The position numbers and the translations under genes are program-made. The notes beneath the pieces are model-generated. The model searched no databases. It saw only the letters and a program-made list of their open reading frames with translations, and was not told where the DNA came from. A DNA stretch of 64,000 nucleotides, taken from assembly GCF_030812785.1 (NCBI RefSeq), contig NZ_JAUSTJ010000002.1, positions 1,426,001 to 1,490,000 of the forward strand, read 5' to 3'. The stretch comes from Sphingomonas kyeonggiensis. Its GTDB lineage: Bacteria; Pseudomonadota; Alphaproteobacteria; Sphingomonadales; Sphingomonadaceae. This document shows, piece by piece, positions 16,775 to 26,477 of the stretch (positions are counted from its first letter, which is position 1; each line of letters opens with the position of its first letter).

Positions 16775-17881
16775 ATGACCACGGCAAGCATCCACATCGT
16801 CGCGTCGCCCGAAAGCTGGATCGAGCAGCTTGCGATCGAGCAGCTCCACCAGACCGCTGCGCTGCCTGGCATCGAAGCGGTCGTCGGCCTGCCCGATCTC
16901 CATGCGGGACGCGGCATCGCGGTCGGCGCGGCCTTCTGGTCTCGCGGACTGGTCTATCCGCATCTCGTCGGCAGCGACATCGGCTGCGGCATGGGGCTGT
17001 GGCGGACGGGCATGAAACTGCGCAAGTTCCGCCCCGACACCGCCGTCCGCAAGCTGCACGGGCTGGAGGAGGCCTGGGAGGGCGACGTCGCCGCGCGCCT
17101 TGCCGAGGCGGACCTCCCCGCTCTGCCCTGCGACGCGCTCGGCACGATCGGCGGCGGCAACCACTTCGCGGAGCTGCTGCGCTTCGAGGAAGTGTTCGAC
17201 GCCGACCTGTTCGCAGAACTGGGCCTCGACGCACGGGCGGTGCACCTGATGGTGCATAGCGGCTCGCGCGGCCTCGGCCAGGCGATCCTCGACCGGCACC
17301 GCGCCCGCCATAATGTCGACGGCCTCGCCACCGGCACGTCCGATTGCGTGGCCTATCTCGCCGAGCATGACGCGGCGGTGCGCTGGGCGATGCTCAACCG
17401 CGTGGTGATCGCCGAGCGTTTCCTCGATCGCCTCGGCGCTGAGGGCGCGCGCCTGCTCGACATCTGCCACAACAGCGTCACGCCCCACCGGGACGGCTGG
17501 TTGCACCGCAAGGGCGCGGCACCGGCGGACAAGGGACTGGTCGTCATCCCCGGCTCGCGCGGCGACATGACCTATCTCGTACGGCCTCGCCCCGGCGCAC
17601 CGGCCGACGCCGCCCTCGACTCGCTCGCGCATGGCGCCGGCCGCAAGTGGAGCCGCAGCGAGGCGCGCGACAAGCTCGGCCGCCGCTTCCGCATCGCCGA
17701 TCTCGAACGCACCGCGCTCGGCAGCCGGGTGATCTGCGAGGATCGCGACCTGATCTTCGAGGAGGCGCCTCAGGCTTACAAGGACATCCACCAGGTCGTA
17801 CACGATCTGGAGCAGCACGGTCTGGTCGATCTCGTGGCCACGCTCCGCCCGCTCGTCACCTACAAGACGAGGCGCGCATGA
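16775..17881 (+). CDS. rtcB: RNA-splicing ligase RtcB (RtcB2-like, prfH-linked)
   Basis: A 368-residue GTP- and Mn-dependent RNA ligase that joins 2',3'-cyclic phosphate or 3'-phosphate ends to 5'-OH ends. All core motifs are present: GSDIGCGMG (Asp and Cys metal ligands), [39 protein letters not shown] and SLAHGAGR, whose His accepts GMP. It is shorter than E. coli RtcB (408), as expected for the RtcB2 branch found with prfH. A GGGGAGG ribosome site precedes the ATG. The stop overlaps the prfH start as ATGA. Known work on PrfH/RtcB2 indicates repair of ribosomes cut in the 16S decoding centre; that role is inferred here. Confidence 0.93.
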   Translation: MTTASIHIVASPESWIEQLAIEQLHQTAALPGIEAVVGLPDLHAGRGIAVGAAFWSRGLVYPHLVGSDIGCGMGLWRTGMKLRKFRPDTAVRKLHGLEEAWEGDVAARLAEADLPALPCDALGTIGGGNHFAELLRFEEVFDADLFAELGLDARAVHLMVHSGSRGLGQAILDRHRARHNVDGLATGTSDCVAYLAEHDAAVRWAMLNRVVIAERFLDRLGAEGARLLDICHNSVTPHRDGWLHRKGAAPADKGLVVIPGSRGDMTYLVRPRPGAPADAALDSLAHGAGRKWSRSEARDKLGRRFRIADLERTALGSRVICEDRDLIFEEAPQAYKDIHQVVHDLEQHGLVDLVATLRPLVTYKTRRA

Positions 17882-18495
17882 CCGGGATCATTCTCCACTT
17901 GTCCTCGGGCCAGGGGCCGCGCGAATGCGAATGGGTGGTCGAGCGGCTCGTCTATGCCTGGGCACAGGAAGGCCAGGCGGCGGGCCTCACCTGCGAACCA
18001 GTCGAGCCTGTGGATAGCCCCACGGCATCGGTGCTGCTGCGGGTCTCCGGCGAAGGTGCGCAAGCCTTTGTCGATGCCCGCACCGGTACGATCCGGTGGA
18101 TCGGCACCAGCCCGTTCCGTCCGCTGCACAAGCGCCGTAACTGGTTCGTTGGCGCCTCGCCCGCACCCTTGCCCGAGGACGTGCCCGAACTTCGCGATGC
18201 TGACATCCGCTACCAGACGATGCGCGCGTCGGGGCCAGGCGGACAGCATGTCAACAAGACCGACAGCGCCGTGCGCGCCACCCACCTGCCAACGGGCCTG
18301 ACGACCTTCTCGCAAGACCAGCGCTCGCAACATGCCAACCGCAGCATCGCCCGCCTCAAGCTGGCGATGCTGCTCCAGGGACGACGCGAACGGGGCGCTG
18401 CCGCGGGCAAGCGCGAACTATGGGACCAGAACCACGCCCTCGAACGCGGCAATGCGGTCCGGACCTACCGGGGAGAGAAATTCTCCCCGGGCTAG
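17878..18495 (+). CDS. prfH: Peptide chain release factor homolog PrfH
   Basis: A 205-residue class I release-factor-like protein. The peptidyl-tRNA hydrolysis motif is intact in [20 protein letters not shown], followed by [16 protein letters not shown]. The N-terminal part lacks the stop-codon recognition region of RF1/RF2. It is full length compared with the truncated E. coli K-12 copy. The family releases nascent chains from ribosomes whose 16S rRNA has been cleaved, so that the RtcB partner can ligate the break. Four-base overlap with rtcB gives a tight two-gene operon. Its stop overlaps that of the convergent PepSY gene by four bases. Confidence 0.92.
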   Translation: MTGIILHLSSGQGPRECEWVVERLVYAWAQEGQAAGLTCEPVEPVDSPTASVLLRVSGEGAQAFVDARTGTIRWIGTSPFRPLHKRRNWFVGASPAPLPEDVPELRDADIRYQTMRASGPGGQHVNKTDSAVRATHLPTGLTTFSQDQRSQHANRSIARLKLAMLLQGRRERGAAAGKRELWDQNHALERGNAVRTYRGEKFSPG

Positions 18496-19586
18496 GCCGG
18501 CTTGCGCGCCAGCTTCTTCGGCTTGGGCCGCCTGAACCAGAAGGTCCACACCGCCAGGCTGCCGAGCAGCATCATCGTCAGCCCCGAGGCGGTGAGCAGC
18601 AGCCGGTAGAGCAGCCCGCCGACCTTGGCGGCGTGCAGCGGATAGGCGCCGTTGAATATCTGCGCCCCCTTGGGCAGCGCCAGCGCATCGATCGATCCCA
18701 GCACATGACCGTCGGCAGCGTCGAACCACACATTCGAGCGGCCATTCGGCAGCCACTCCCCGGCACGCTTCATCCGCACCAGGATCGGGTCTCCAGCCTT
18801 GCGCGGCAGCGAGAGGATGCGGATCTGCGCGTCGGGGAAGCGGGCATGCGCCGCCAGCACGATCGCGCGCCAGTCCGGATGGGCGGCCAACGGCCCACTC
18901 TTCGCCTTGGGCGGCTTCATCGCCGCGGCATCGGCCGAAGGCGAGGAGAAAGGCGCGGTGATGATCGCCGCAAACGGCTTGAAGATCATCATCGTCCCCG
19001 TCACCGCCGAGAGCAGCAGCAGCGGCGCCATCACGATGCCCAGGTCGCGGTGCTGCATCACGATCATCGGCCGGCTCATTCGCTTGGGCCAGATCCGGAA
19101 CTTGAACGTCTTGCGCGTGCGCCACCACAGGATCGATCCGGTGACCACGAACAGGATCGCCGCCAGCCCCGCGATGCCGATCACCGTCTCGCCGGTATCG
19201 CCGGTGAAGAGGTGATGGTGCAGGTCGAAGATCCATTGCTCGGGCCGGCTCCACTGGCTGCCCCAGCGCGTCACCACATTGCCCGCCTGGTCGGCATAGG
19301 CACCGGCGCCCTTGGCCATGCGAACCTGGTTGAGGCCGAACCGGTCGCTGGCATAGGTGATTCCCTGCGCCTTGGGCTCAGTCACCATCAGCTTGGCGGT
19401 GGTCTCCGCGATCGCGTTCGGGTTCGCCACGCGTACGTCCGCGGCATGAGGAAGCGTCAGCGACAGCCAACTCTCCTCATGGACGAGGATCGCGCCGGTC
19501 AGCCCCATGATCGCCAGCACCAGCCCCAGCACACCGCCGGTCCAGCGGTGGACCAGGTCGAGCCATCCCATCACCCCGCGCTGCAT
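18492..19586 (-). CDS. PepSY-associated TM-helix protein (iron reductase-like)
   Basis: A 364-residue inner-membrane protein. The N-terminal [20 protein letters not shown] begins the first membrane helix. Three more hydrophobic segments follow (near residues 155-175, 210-225 and 330-350), with large periplasmic loops containing two PepSY-like regions. Conserved His residues ([22 protein letters not shown]) resemble haem ligands. Such proteins often sit beside TonB-dependent siderophore receptors and are thought to reduce ferric-siderophore in the periplasm. Here the start overlaps the receptor stop by one base, so the two are coupled. Confidence 0.85.
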   Translation of the reverse strand: MQRGVMGWLDLVHRWTGGVLGLVLAIMGLTGAILVHEESWLSLTLPHAADVRVANPNAIAETTAKLMVTEPKAQGITYASDRFGLNQVRMAKGAGAYADQAGNVVTRWGSQWSRPEQWIFDLHHHLFTGDTGETVIGIAGLAAILFVVTGSILWWRTRKTFKFRIWPKRMSRPMIVMQHRDLGIVMAPLLLLSAVTGTMMIFKPFAAIITAPFSSPSADAAAMKPPKAKSGPLAAHPDWRAIVLAAHARFPDAQIRILSLPRKAGDPILVRMKRAGEWLPNGRSNVWFDAADGHVLGSIDALALPKGAQIFNGAYPLHAAKVGGLLYRLLLTASGLTMMLLGSLAVWTFWFRRPKPKKLARKPA

Positions 19587-21817
19587 CAGAAACGATAGTC
19601 CCAGCTCAGCGTGAAGGTGCGCCCGCGCCCGGCATAGAAGACCGTGTTGTCGTTCGGCAGGCGGGTGTCCGACGCGTAGTCGATGTACATCCTGTCGAAC
19701 AGGTTGGCGACGCTCAGGCTCAGGCCGCCCAGCTTCGTCTGGTAGCGGACATAGGCGTCAGTCAGCGCATAGCCGCCGAAATCGTTCATGAAGAGCTTCT
19801 GCGGGTGCAGCGGGTTGGCGTCGTCGATCGTCCGCGCCTTGCCGTCGAAATGGCGCGACAGATAGAATTGCGTCTGCACGCGCGCGCTGAACGGCCCGCT
19901 CGCATAGTCCACCGCAAGGTTGACGCGGTCCGGCGAGATGTTGGTGCCGTCGAGATCGGTGTCGACCTTGCCGTCGGGCACCGTGTCGGCGTCGTAGCGG
20001 CCGTTGAGCGTCGCATAGCCAACGCTGGCCTTCAGCCCCGGCACCGGCAGCTTCACCCCCAGATTGACCTCAAGGCCCTGGATCTCCACCCGCTGGCGCT
20101 GCACGTCGAAGATGCCGGCGGCGCGCGCGATCAGCAGTTGCCCCTTGTCGCTCGACGACCAGAAATAGGTGACCGAGCCGTCTAGCGGCCCGCGCTTCAC
20201 TTCCACGCCGATCTCGCGGTTGTTCGAGACGATCGGCGAGATGTCGAGATAATTGTCCAGGTCGACGCCCGTCGCCTTGATCGCCCGGGTGATGCGGCCG
20301 ATGTCGGGCACGGTGAAGCCTTCGGCATAGCTGGCATAGGCGCGGATGCCGGTCACCGGCTCGACGATCACGCCGCCGTTGAACAGCAGATCCTCGAACT
20401 TCGGCTTGCCGCCGGCCACCGCGACGCCGCCATAAGTCGCCTTGTTCGGCGCGACATAGGTGGTCGAGGCGAGCGTGTGGTAATCGTCGATCTTGATCGC
20501 GACATTCTCGTAGCGCAGGCCGCCGGCGAGGCGCAGCTTGCCGTCGAACAGCTTGAGGTTGGCTTGGGCGAACGGCGCCAGGCTGCGGAAGTCGCTGGGC
20601 GGCACCCAGATGCGGTTGGTGGCGATCAGCCGCTGCTCGGTCTTGTCGACCAGCGCGTCGAAGCCGATCGTCGCGGTCAGCGCCTCGAAGCCCGGCACCG
20701 CGCGCTCGTAGCTCAGCTTGGCGCCCAGCTTGCGCGAGCGGTTCTCGGACTGGTCGAACAGCCTCTCGGTCGGGTCGATCGTCGGGTCCTGGAAGGTCGC
20801 GATCGGCGCGATCTCGCCGCCGAACGTGTCGTGCGTGCGGTTGAAGAAGATCTGGCCGACGAAATTGCCGCCGCCCAGCGCAGTGTCGGTATAGGTGAGC
20901 GCCACGCTCTCGGTGCGGCTCGCCGCAGCCTTGCCCGGTGCGTCGCCACGCACCGCGCTGGTCGGCAGGCCCGTCGCGCGGTTGCCCGTCACTGCAATAT
21001 AGTCGCCATCACCCTTCAGCTCGAAGCGGCTGGCAATCAGGTCGATCCGCCCGGTTTCGCCCACTTGATAGCCAAGTCGCGAGAACAGTGAGACGGTTTT
21101 CGAATCCTGCGTCTCGCCCTGCGTCAGGTTCAGCCCGACGCGGCGCCCGTCGCCGTCATAGAAGACACCGCGCTTCTCGAACGCCGCGCCGAAGGTCGCA
21201 TCGAACCGGCCCGACTTCCACTGGACCAGCCCGGCAGCCTTGCCGCCCAGCCCGTCCTTGCTGAAATCATTGTCGGCGCTGCCCTGCAGCAGCACGCGCC
21301 CGCTGATCCCCTCGGTCTTCGGCGCACCTACCGTCACCTGGTTGACGATGCCGCCGGTGCCGCCGATCCCCTGCAGCGCGTTCGAGCCATAGATCAGCTC
21401 GACCCGGTCAACGAAGAAGCCGTCGATGGTGAAGCCGTCGCGGCTGCCGTCGCGCATCGGGGTCGATTGCGGGATGCCGTTGATCGCATAAAGCGGCGAG
21501 CGCCCCCGCAGGCTCTCGCCCGCGCCCGACAGCTTCTGCCGGGTCGGCGAGAAGGACGGGGTGAGGTTCGCCACCGCATCGGTCACCGATCCGGAGATCG
21601 CGATCTGCTGGTCGAGCCGCTGCTTGTCGATCACGTCGATGGTCAGCGGCAGCGCGTTGGGCGGCAGCACCGTGCGCGCGGCGGTGACGACGATCGCCTC
21701 GTCGGCCTCGCCATCCTTTTGCGGCTCGGCCTGCTGGGCATGCGCAACCTGGGGCATCGCCGCGGAGAGCGCCAGAAACGGCAGGGAAAGCAGCGAAAGT
21801 CGCGCACGCACGGACAT
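19586..21817 (-). CDS. TonB-dependent receptor (siderophore type)
   Basis: A 743-residue outer-membrane receptor: signal peptide ending AAMPQVAHAQ, IVVTAARTVLPP at the plug start, plug segments SLRGRSPLYAINGIPQSTPM and DRVELIYGSNALQGIGGTGG, then a 22-strand barrel ending in TFTLSWDYRF with the terminal Phe. The length and plug fit siderophore or haem-type receptors. It precedes a PepSY membrane protein to which it is translationally coupled, which supports iron uptake. The leader has a hairpin and a Fur-like dyad. The ligand is not identifiable. Confidence 0.92.
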   Translation of the reverse strand: MSVRARLSLLSLPFLALSAAMPQVAHAQQAEPQKDGEADEAIVVTAARTVLPPNALPLTIDVIDKQRLDQQIAISGSVTDAVANLTPSFSPTRQKLSGAGESLRGRSPLYAINGIPQSTPMRDGSRDGFTIDGFFVDRVELIYGSNALQGIGGTGGIVNQVTVGAPKTEGISGRVLLQGSADNDFSKDGLGGKAAGLVQWKSGRFDATFGAAFEKRGVFYDGDGRRVGLNLTQGETQDSKTVSLFSRLGYQVGETGRIDLIASRFELKGDGDYIAVTGNRATGLPTSAVRGDAPGKAAASRTESVALTYTDTALGGGNFVGQIFFNRTHDTFGGEIAPIATFQDPTIDPTERLFDQSENRSRKLGAKLSYERAVPGFEALTATIGFDALVDKTEQRLIATNRIWVPPSDFRSLAPFAQANLKLFDGKLRLAGGLRYENVAIKIDDYHTLASTTYVAPNKATYGGVAVAGGKPKFEDLLFNGGVIVEPVTGIRAYASYAEGFTVPDIGRITRAIKATGVDLDNYLDISPIVSNNREIGVEVKRGPLDGSVTYFWSSSDKGQLLIARAAGIFDVQRQRVEIQGLEVNLGVKLPVPGLKASVGYATLNGRYDADTVPDGKVDTDLDGTNISPDRVNLAVDYASGPFSARVQTQFYLSRHFDGKARTIDDANPLHPQKLFMNDFGGYALTDAYVRYQTKLGGLSLSVANLFDRMYIDYASDTRLPNDNTVFYAGRGRTFTLSWDYRF

Positions 21818-21840
21818 GATGTTGGGAACCCCTGAATTGG

Positions 21841-21914
21841 AGCCGCTCTCAGGCGGAGCGGCTTGATCGGGGTGCGGCTAGCAGCGCGGAGCTACTAATG
21901 CAAGTTAGTCGCAA
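21841..21914 (-). promoter_or_regulatory. Leader hairpin and Fur-like dyad upstream of the receptor
   Basis: AGCCGCTC and GAGCGGCT form a perfect eight-pair stem with a seven-base loop (21841-21863) in the probable 5' leader of the receptor gene. Further upstream (21899-21914) is TGCAAGTTAGTCGCAA, a weak dyad similar to iron-response sites of alphaproteobacteria. Both are suggestive only. Confidence 0.3.
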
Positions 21915-21921
21915 TAACCTT

Positions 21922-23034
21922 TCAACGCAGCACTACGAGCGCATCGACCAGCCGCACATCGTGCATCTGGTTCAGATAGGCCTCGTAATAGCCCTTGTGC
22001 GAGGCGCCGACGATGGCGAGCAGCCGCGTACCCGGCGCGCGACCGATCACGTCGCGGATATTCGCCACCATGCGCAGGTTGCGCGTCTCCCAATAGGCCA
22101 GATAGGCCCGGCCATAGCCCTGGGGCGAAGGCTCGAGGAACGCCGCACCGAAATCGGATCGATAGGTCCGCATCGGCTGCCCGGGCGCGTTATAGGCCCG
22201 GTACAGGTCGAGCAGCCCGTCCGGCTGACCCAGGCCGGCAGCCAGCGCCTTGTCTTCTTCCTCCCGCGCTGCCGTGTCGGGATTGTCCCACGCCTTCATC
22301 ACTGCCTCGCCGGCGGCCTTGGCGTCCGCACCGTCCTCACGGTCCGCCGAATGGTCGTCGACGCTCCACACCCTTTCCAGGCCCAGCCGCGCGGCAAGCG
22401 GCGCGGCGATCATGTTGGTCTCGTTCCGCCGTCCCTTGATCCTGTCCAGCATCGCGGTGAGTTCGGCATTCAGCCCGTCGCCGACGCGCCGTTCCGCCGG
22501 ATCGAGCCGCAGCCATTGCACCAATGCCGAGCCATTCTCGCCCGCCGCCAGGAAAAGTGCCGCCAGATGCCGCCGCTGCGCCGGGCTGGGCGCCGCCGGC
22601 CACTCCGCGAGCACCCGCTCCGCCTCGGCATTGGCCGCCGGCACGTCGAGCCCGGTCGCCTGCGCGGCAGCCTTGTTGTCGTAGCAATAGTCCTTGATCG
22701 TCGAAGCATAGCGTACCGGATAGCGGCGCAGGCTGTCGCACTGCAGGCCGGACATGTCCTCGGTGGCGATCGCCGTCGGCCGCCAAGCCTCGAGCCGGGC
22801 GAGCAGCGGCGCCACCATCTCCGGGCGAAGCGCCTTCAGTCCGCTCAGATGGGCCGTGCCCAGTACCAGCACTTCGTTCGGCTTGCCTGCGGGCGGCCCC
22901 TTGAGCTGGTCGGGATGGAAGGCCGGGCGATAATCCTGCGCCTGGGCGGCGGACACCGCCCCGGCCATGGCAAGGACAAGAAGCAGGTATCGATTGGCCA
23001 GTTGGATCACGGAATACCCCCGGGGTTCGGTCAT
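21922..23034 (-). CDS. DUF5694-like secreted protein
   Basis: A 370-residue protein with a signal peptide (RYLLLVLAMAGAVSAAQAQ). The mature part opens with NEVLVLGTAHLSGLK and TAIATEDMSG and ends LLAIVGASHKGYYEAYLNQM, a pattern of the DUF5694 group, distantly like TraB/GumN proteins with conserved GT-H and G--H motifs at the two ends. Biochemical function is unknown. AGGGGT lies just upstream of the ATG. It reads towards the TonB-dependent receptor with a 104-base gap that includes that gene's candidate control sites, so separate transcription is likely. Confidence 0.7.
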   Translation of the reverse strand: MTEPRGYSVIQLANRYLLLVLAMAGAVSAAQAQDYRPAFHPDQLKGPPAGKPNEVLVLGTAHLSGLKALRPEMVAPLLARLEAWRPTAIATEDMSGLQCDSLRRYPVRYASTIKDYCYDNKAAAQATGLDVPAANAEAERVLAEWPAAPSPAQRRHLAALFLAAGENGSALVQWLRLDPAERRVGDGLNAELTAMLDRIKGRRNETNMIAAPLAARLGLERVWSVDDHSADREDGADAKAAGEAVMKAWDNPDTAAREEEDKALAAGLGQPDGLLDLYRAYNAPGQPMRTYRSDFGAAFLEPSPQGYGRAYLAYWETRNLRMVANIRDVIGRAPGTRLLAIVGASHKGYYEAYLNQMHDVRLVDALVVLR

Positions 23035-23177
23035 ACCCCTCGGAGTAACGGCATTGTGTTACTCACACAACACACATGCTTCAGAGGAAAGCGGTTCAGC
23101 TACGATTGCGCGATGCCGATCGGGTGAAGCTGCGGAAGCCCTTTGTCGCACCCAGAAGCGCCCGCTCAATCGCCACC

Positions 23178-23546
23178 TCACCGCGCCCGAGGCGCTGCAA
23201 ACCGCAACCCGCCCCGCGCCTCTACCGTGATCGGCCCGCGCGGCTTCGCCGGCAGCGCCGCCTTCACCCGTCCGAACACCCGCCGCGCGTCGCCCGGCCG
23301 GCGCAGCTGGACGCAGAGACTGGTCTCGCCTTCCCGCCCCCAGCGCTGCACCTCCACGCCGCGCACGCCGCTGTCGCGCTTGAGCAGCGCCTGCACCCGG
23401 TCGAACGCCGCGCGATCGATCCCCATCGCATAGCTGGCGAATTCGACGCGCACCGCGCATCCCGGCGCGCTCGCCGCCTGCGCGAAGGCAGAGGCCGGCA
23501 TGGCCAGCGCGACAAGGGCAACGACGGGCAGGGCGAACGAACGCAT
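23178..23546 (-). CDS. Small secreted protein of unknown function
   Basis: A 122-residue protein with signal peptide [21 protein letters not shown] and a mature part of about 95 residues with two Cys (APGCAVRVEF, SLCVQLRRPG) that could form a disulfide in the periplasm. GGAGATG sits before the ATG at 23546; upstream in-frame codons are rejected because they run into the terminator. The alternating-strand text (VRGVEVQRW, PITVEARG) suggests a compact beta fold. No family recognised. It lies between the DUF5694-like gene and a TonB-dependent receptor, all on one strand. Confidence 0.65.
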   Translation of the reverse strand: MRSFALPVVALVALAMPASAFAQAASAPGCAVRVEFASYAMGIDRAAFDRVQALLKRDSGVRGVEVQRWGREGETSLCVQLRRPGDARRVFGRVKAALPAKPRGPITVEARGGLRFAAPRAR

Positions 23547-23610
23547 GGGGCATCTCCAGAGTTGATGCCCCCTTCTCCCGCCGCCGCCCTGAACGCCGTC
23601 TGAAAGCGAA

Positions 23611-23640
23611 ACGGGCCCGCGGATTTCTCCGCGGACCCGT
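23611..23640 (-). terminator. Terminator after the large TonB-dependent receptor
   Basis: ACGGGCCCGCGG and CCGCGGACCCGT form a stem of 11 pairs with one mismatch and a six-base loop, 21 bases after the receptor stop. On the minus strand it is followed by TTTCGCTTTC. Confidence 0.7.
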
Positions 23641-23661
23641 CCCACACCCTTCCCCGGGGAT

Positions 23662-26427
23662 TCAGAAGCGCGAGCGCAGCGTGATGCCATAGGTCCGCGG
23701 TTCGGCCAGATAGGCCGAGAAGATCTGCGACCCGCCCGGATAGCCCGCCGTCGGCGTGGTGCTCACCGCCTGGAACGGCGAGCTGAAGCCGACCTGCATG
23801 TAATTGGCCTTGGTCGCGTTCTGGACCCAGAACTCGAGCGCCCAGAGCTGGTCCTCGCTGCCGATGCCGATACGGCCATTGACCACCACGAAGCTGTCCT
23901 GCGCCTTTTGCGGGAACAGGTCCGAGCCGGTGTTGTAGTTGTCGGCCACGCGGGTATCGACATAGAGCAGGCCGCGCAGCTTGCCGCCGAGCGACGGCGT
24001 CCAGGCCGCCGATCCGGTCGCCACCAGTTCCGGCGCATTGGAGAGCAACTGGCCCGGCAGCAGGCGCAGCGCCGGATCGAGCGGCGCGCCGCTCTTCGAA
24101 CCGACCAGGTTGTTGGCATATTTGGTCTTGGCGTAGGTCAGGCCGAAGTTGAAGTTCAGGTCGCGCACCGGCGACAGGCCCATTTCGACTTCGAAGCCGG
24201 TCGACACCAGGCCCGGCTTGGTCTGGCCCGACGGGCACACGCCGGTCGCCGCGCTCAGGTCGCGGTCGCCGCCGCCCAAGCTCGTCTTGCAGCCATTGAT
24301 GTTCTGGACGAGGTATACCGTGCCGTTGAAGGTGTTCAGCTGGAAGTTGCTGAACTCCTGGCGGAAGCCGGCGACGTTCAGGTTGAAGCCCTTGGTCGAG
24401 TACTTCATGCCCGCCTCATAGGCGTTCACCGTCTCTTCGTCGAACTGCAGCACATCGGCATAATAGCCGGCATTGGCGGTGCTGATCGGGAAGATCGGCA
24501 GCGGCTGGGCCGCGCTCGGGTTCTTGAAGGCGGAGCGGTCGAGGTTGAAGCCGCCCGCCTTGTAGCCGCGCGAGTAGCTCGCATAGATCATCACGTCATC
24601 GCTCGGCTTGTAGGACAGGATCGCCGTGCCGGTGAACTTGTCCTCCTTGCGCGTGTCGTTGAGCGTCAGCGCGTTGAGCGCCGAGGACGATCCGCCCTGG
24701 CAGCTCAGCGTGATGATGCCGCCGGCGAGCGGCGCCAGCGCGGGCACGCCCATGAAGGGCAGCAGCGCCGCCTGCTGGGCCGGGCAGATCGTGTTGGTAT
24801 TGTTGAAGTTGGCGTTCAACTTCTTGGTTTCGTTGGTGTAGCGCAGGCCCAGCGTCAGATCGAGGCCCTTGGCCACGTGGAAGATGTTGTGCGTGAAGAA
24901 GGCGAAGTTCGAGCTGGTCTGGTCGAAGTTCGCCGTGTCGTCGCCGACGTTGCGCACCGTATCGAGCCGCTGCAGCCCGCCGACCATCGCCGCACCCGCC
25001 GCGCCCAGCGGCCCGGCCGCGTTGCTCAGCACCGCCGTACCGGTCGCCGACAGGCAGCCGACATTGTTCGGATTGTAGAAGGCGCTGAACGAGCCATAGA
25101 CCACGCGGCAGGCGGCGAAGCGGCCATAGTCGTTGCCGAACTTGAGCTCGCTGGCGGTGTCGAGATCCTCATGCGCGTAATAGCCGCCGACCAGCCAGTC
25201 GAGCTTGCCGTCGAGCGCGTTGCCATGGAAGCGCAGTTCCTGGGTGAAGGTCTTGAAGCTGCGCCCGCTCTTCGGGCCGAAATAGAGGATGTCGGCCAGG
25301 CCGTAATCGGCGTCCGCCGCCTGGGTGTTGTCATAGTCGCGATAGGCGGTGATCGAGGTCAGCTCGACGCCGCCCAGGTTCCAGTTGATCTCGCCCGAGA
25401 TACCCCAGTCCTTGGTCTTGCCGGTGTAGGAGCGGTTGGCGCTGGTCGCGATGCGGCGCGAATAGGCGTCGTTATAGGCCGGGAAATATTGCGCGAAGGT
25501 GGTGCCCGTGATGCCGGTCAGCACGGTCGCCACCGGCGTGCCCGGCGCGATCAGCCCGGGATTGGTCGGCGACAGATAGGCATTGGCCTGCGAGACGTCG
25601 GCGGTGGCATAGACGGCGGCGCAGCAATCCTCCTTGCGGTGGCTATAGTCCGCGATCAGGCGGACCGACAGGTCCGAGCTCGGCTGGAACAGCAGCTGGC
25701 CGCGCACCAGGTAGCGGTCGCGATTGTTGATGTCCCGCCCGGTGTTGACGTCGTGGTAGAAGCCGTCGCGCTTCGAATAGAGCCCGTCGAGGCGGAACGC
25801 GACCTGCTCGGAAAGCGGGCCGGTCACCGCGCCCTGCAGGCGCCACGCATCGTAATTGCCATAGGTCGCCTCGGCCATGCCGCCAAAGGTGAATTCGGGC
25901 CCCTTGGTGGTGACGCTCAGCATGCCGGCCGAGGCGTTGCGCCCGCCCAGTGTGCCCTGCGGACCGCGCAGCACTTCGATGCGCTCGATCTCGCCGAGAT
26001 CGTTGAGGCCAAGGCCGGTGCGCGAGCGATAGACGCCGTCGATGAAGGTCGCGACCGAGCTCTCCAGGCCCGGATTGTCGCCCACCGTGCCGACGCCGCG
26101 GATGCGGGCCGAGGTGTTGGCGTCGCTGCCGGTCGACGAGACGAGCAGCGACGGCGCGACCTGGTTGAGCGCGCGGATGTCGTTGGCGCCGGTGCGCTCG
26201 AGCTGAGTGGCGGTCACCGCCGAGACGGCGAGCGGGACGTCGGCCAGCACCTGGGCGCGGCCCTGTGCGGTGACGACGATCTCGTTGGGATCGCTCGGGC
26301 CCTGATCCTGGGCAGTTGCGTCCGCCGGCGGTGTCTGGGTGTCCTGCGCAAAGGCAGGGGCTGCCAGCGCGATCGAAAGCGCAGGCACAGCAACGCACGA
26401 CAAAAGGCGTAACCGCATCATCATCAT
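23662..26427 (-). CDS. TonB-dependent receptor (large, sphingomonad type)
   Basis: About 920 residues: signal peptide ending LAAPAFAQ, an acidic linker, EIVVTAQGRAQVLADVPLAV at the plug start, plug segments ARIRGVGTVGDNPGLESSVA and ERIEVLRGPQGTLGGRNASA, and a barrel ending TYGITLRSRF with terminal Phe. Long TonB-dependent receptors of this subtype are abundant in sphingomonads and import diverse carbon sources as well as iron. Four ATG codons in a row follow a GGGAG site; the third has the best spacing, so the exact start is uncertain within nine bases. A promoter with an internal palindrome lies upstream and a hairpin terminator downstream, so it is a single-gene unit. Ligand unknown. Confidence 0.92.
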   Translation of the reverse strand: MMMMRLRLLSCVAVPALSIALAAPAFAQDTQTPPADATAQDQGPSDPNEIVVTAQGRAQVLADVPLAVSAVTATQLERTGANDIRALNQVAPSLLVSSTGSDANTSARIRGVGTVGDNPGLESSVATFIDGVYRSRTGLGLNDLGEIERIEVLRGPQGTLGGRNASAGMLSVTTKGPEFTFGGMAEATYGNYDAWRLQGAVTGPLSEQVAFRLDGLYSKRDGFYHDVNTGRDINNRDRYLVRGQLLFQPSSDLSVRLIADYSHRKEDCCAAVYATADVSQANAYLSPTNPGLIAPGTPVATVLTGITGTTFAQYFPAYNDAYSRRIATSANRSYTGKTKDWGISGEINWNLGGVELTSITAYRDYDNTQAADADYGLADILYFGPKSGRSFKTFTQELRFHGNALDGKLDWLVGGYYAHEDLDTASELKFGNDYGRFAACRVVYGSFSAFYNPNNVGCLSATGTAVLSNAAGPLGAAGAAMVGGLQRLDTVRNVGDDTANFDQTSSNFAFFTHNIFHVAKGLDLTLGLRYTNETKKLNANFNNTNTICPAQQAALLPFMGVPALAPLAGGIITLSCQGGSSSALNALTLNDTRKEDKFTGTAILSYKPSDDVMIYASYSRGYKAGGFNLDRSAFKNPSAAQPLPIFPISTANAGYYADVLQFDEETVNAYEAGMKYSTKGFNLNVAGFRQEFSNFQLNTFNGTVYLVQNINGCKTSLGGGDRDLSAATGVCPSGQTKPGLVSTGFEVEMGLSPVRDLNFNFGLTYAKTKYANNLVGSKSGAPLDPALRLLPGQLLSNAPELVATGSAAWTPSLGGKLRGLLYVDTRVADNYNTGSDLFPQKAQDSFVVVNGRIGIGSEDQLWALEFWVQNATKANYMQVGFSSPFQAVSTTPTAGYPGGSQIFSAYLAEPRTYGITLRSRF

Positions 26428-26477
26428 CTCTCCCACCACGGGCCAGAGCACTTTGCCGGCTCCATACCCTATCCTCG

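Noticed and set aside
23908..26412. 834-codon open frame on the plus strand opposite the large TonB-dependent receptor
   Set aside because: Low-complexity Arg/Gly/Val/Glu text with no motif; the minus strand holds a full receptor with signal peptide and terminal Phe.
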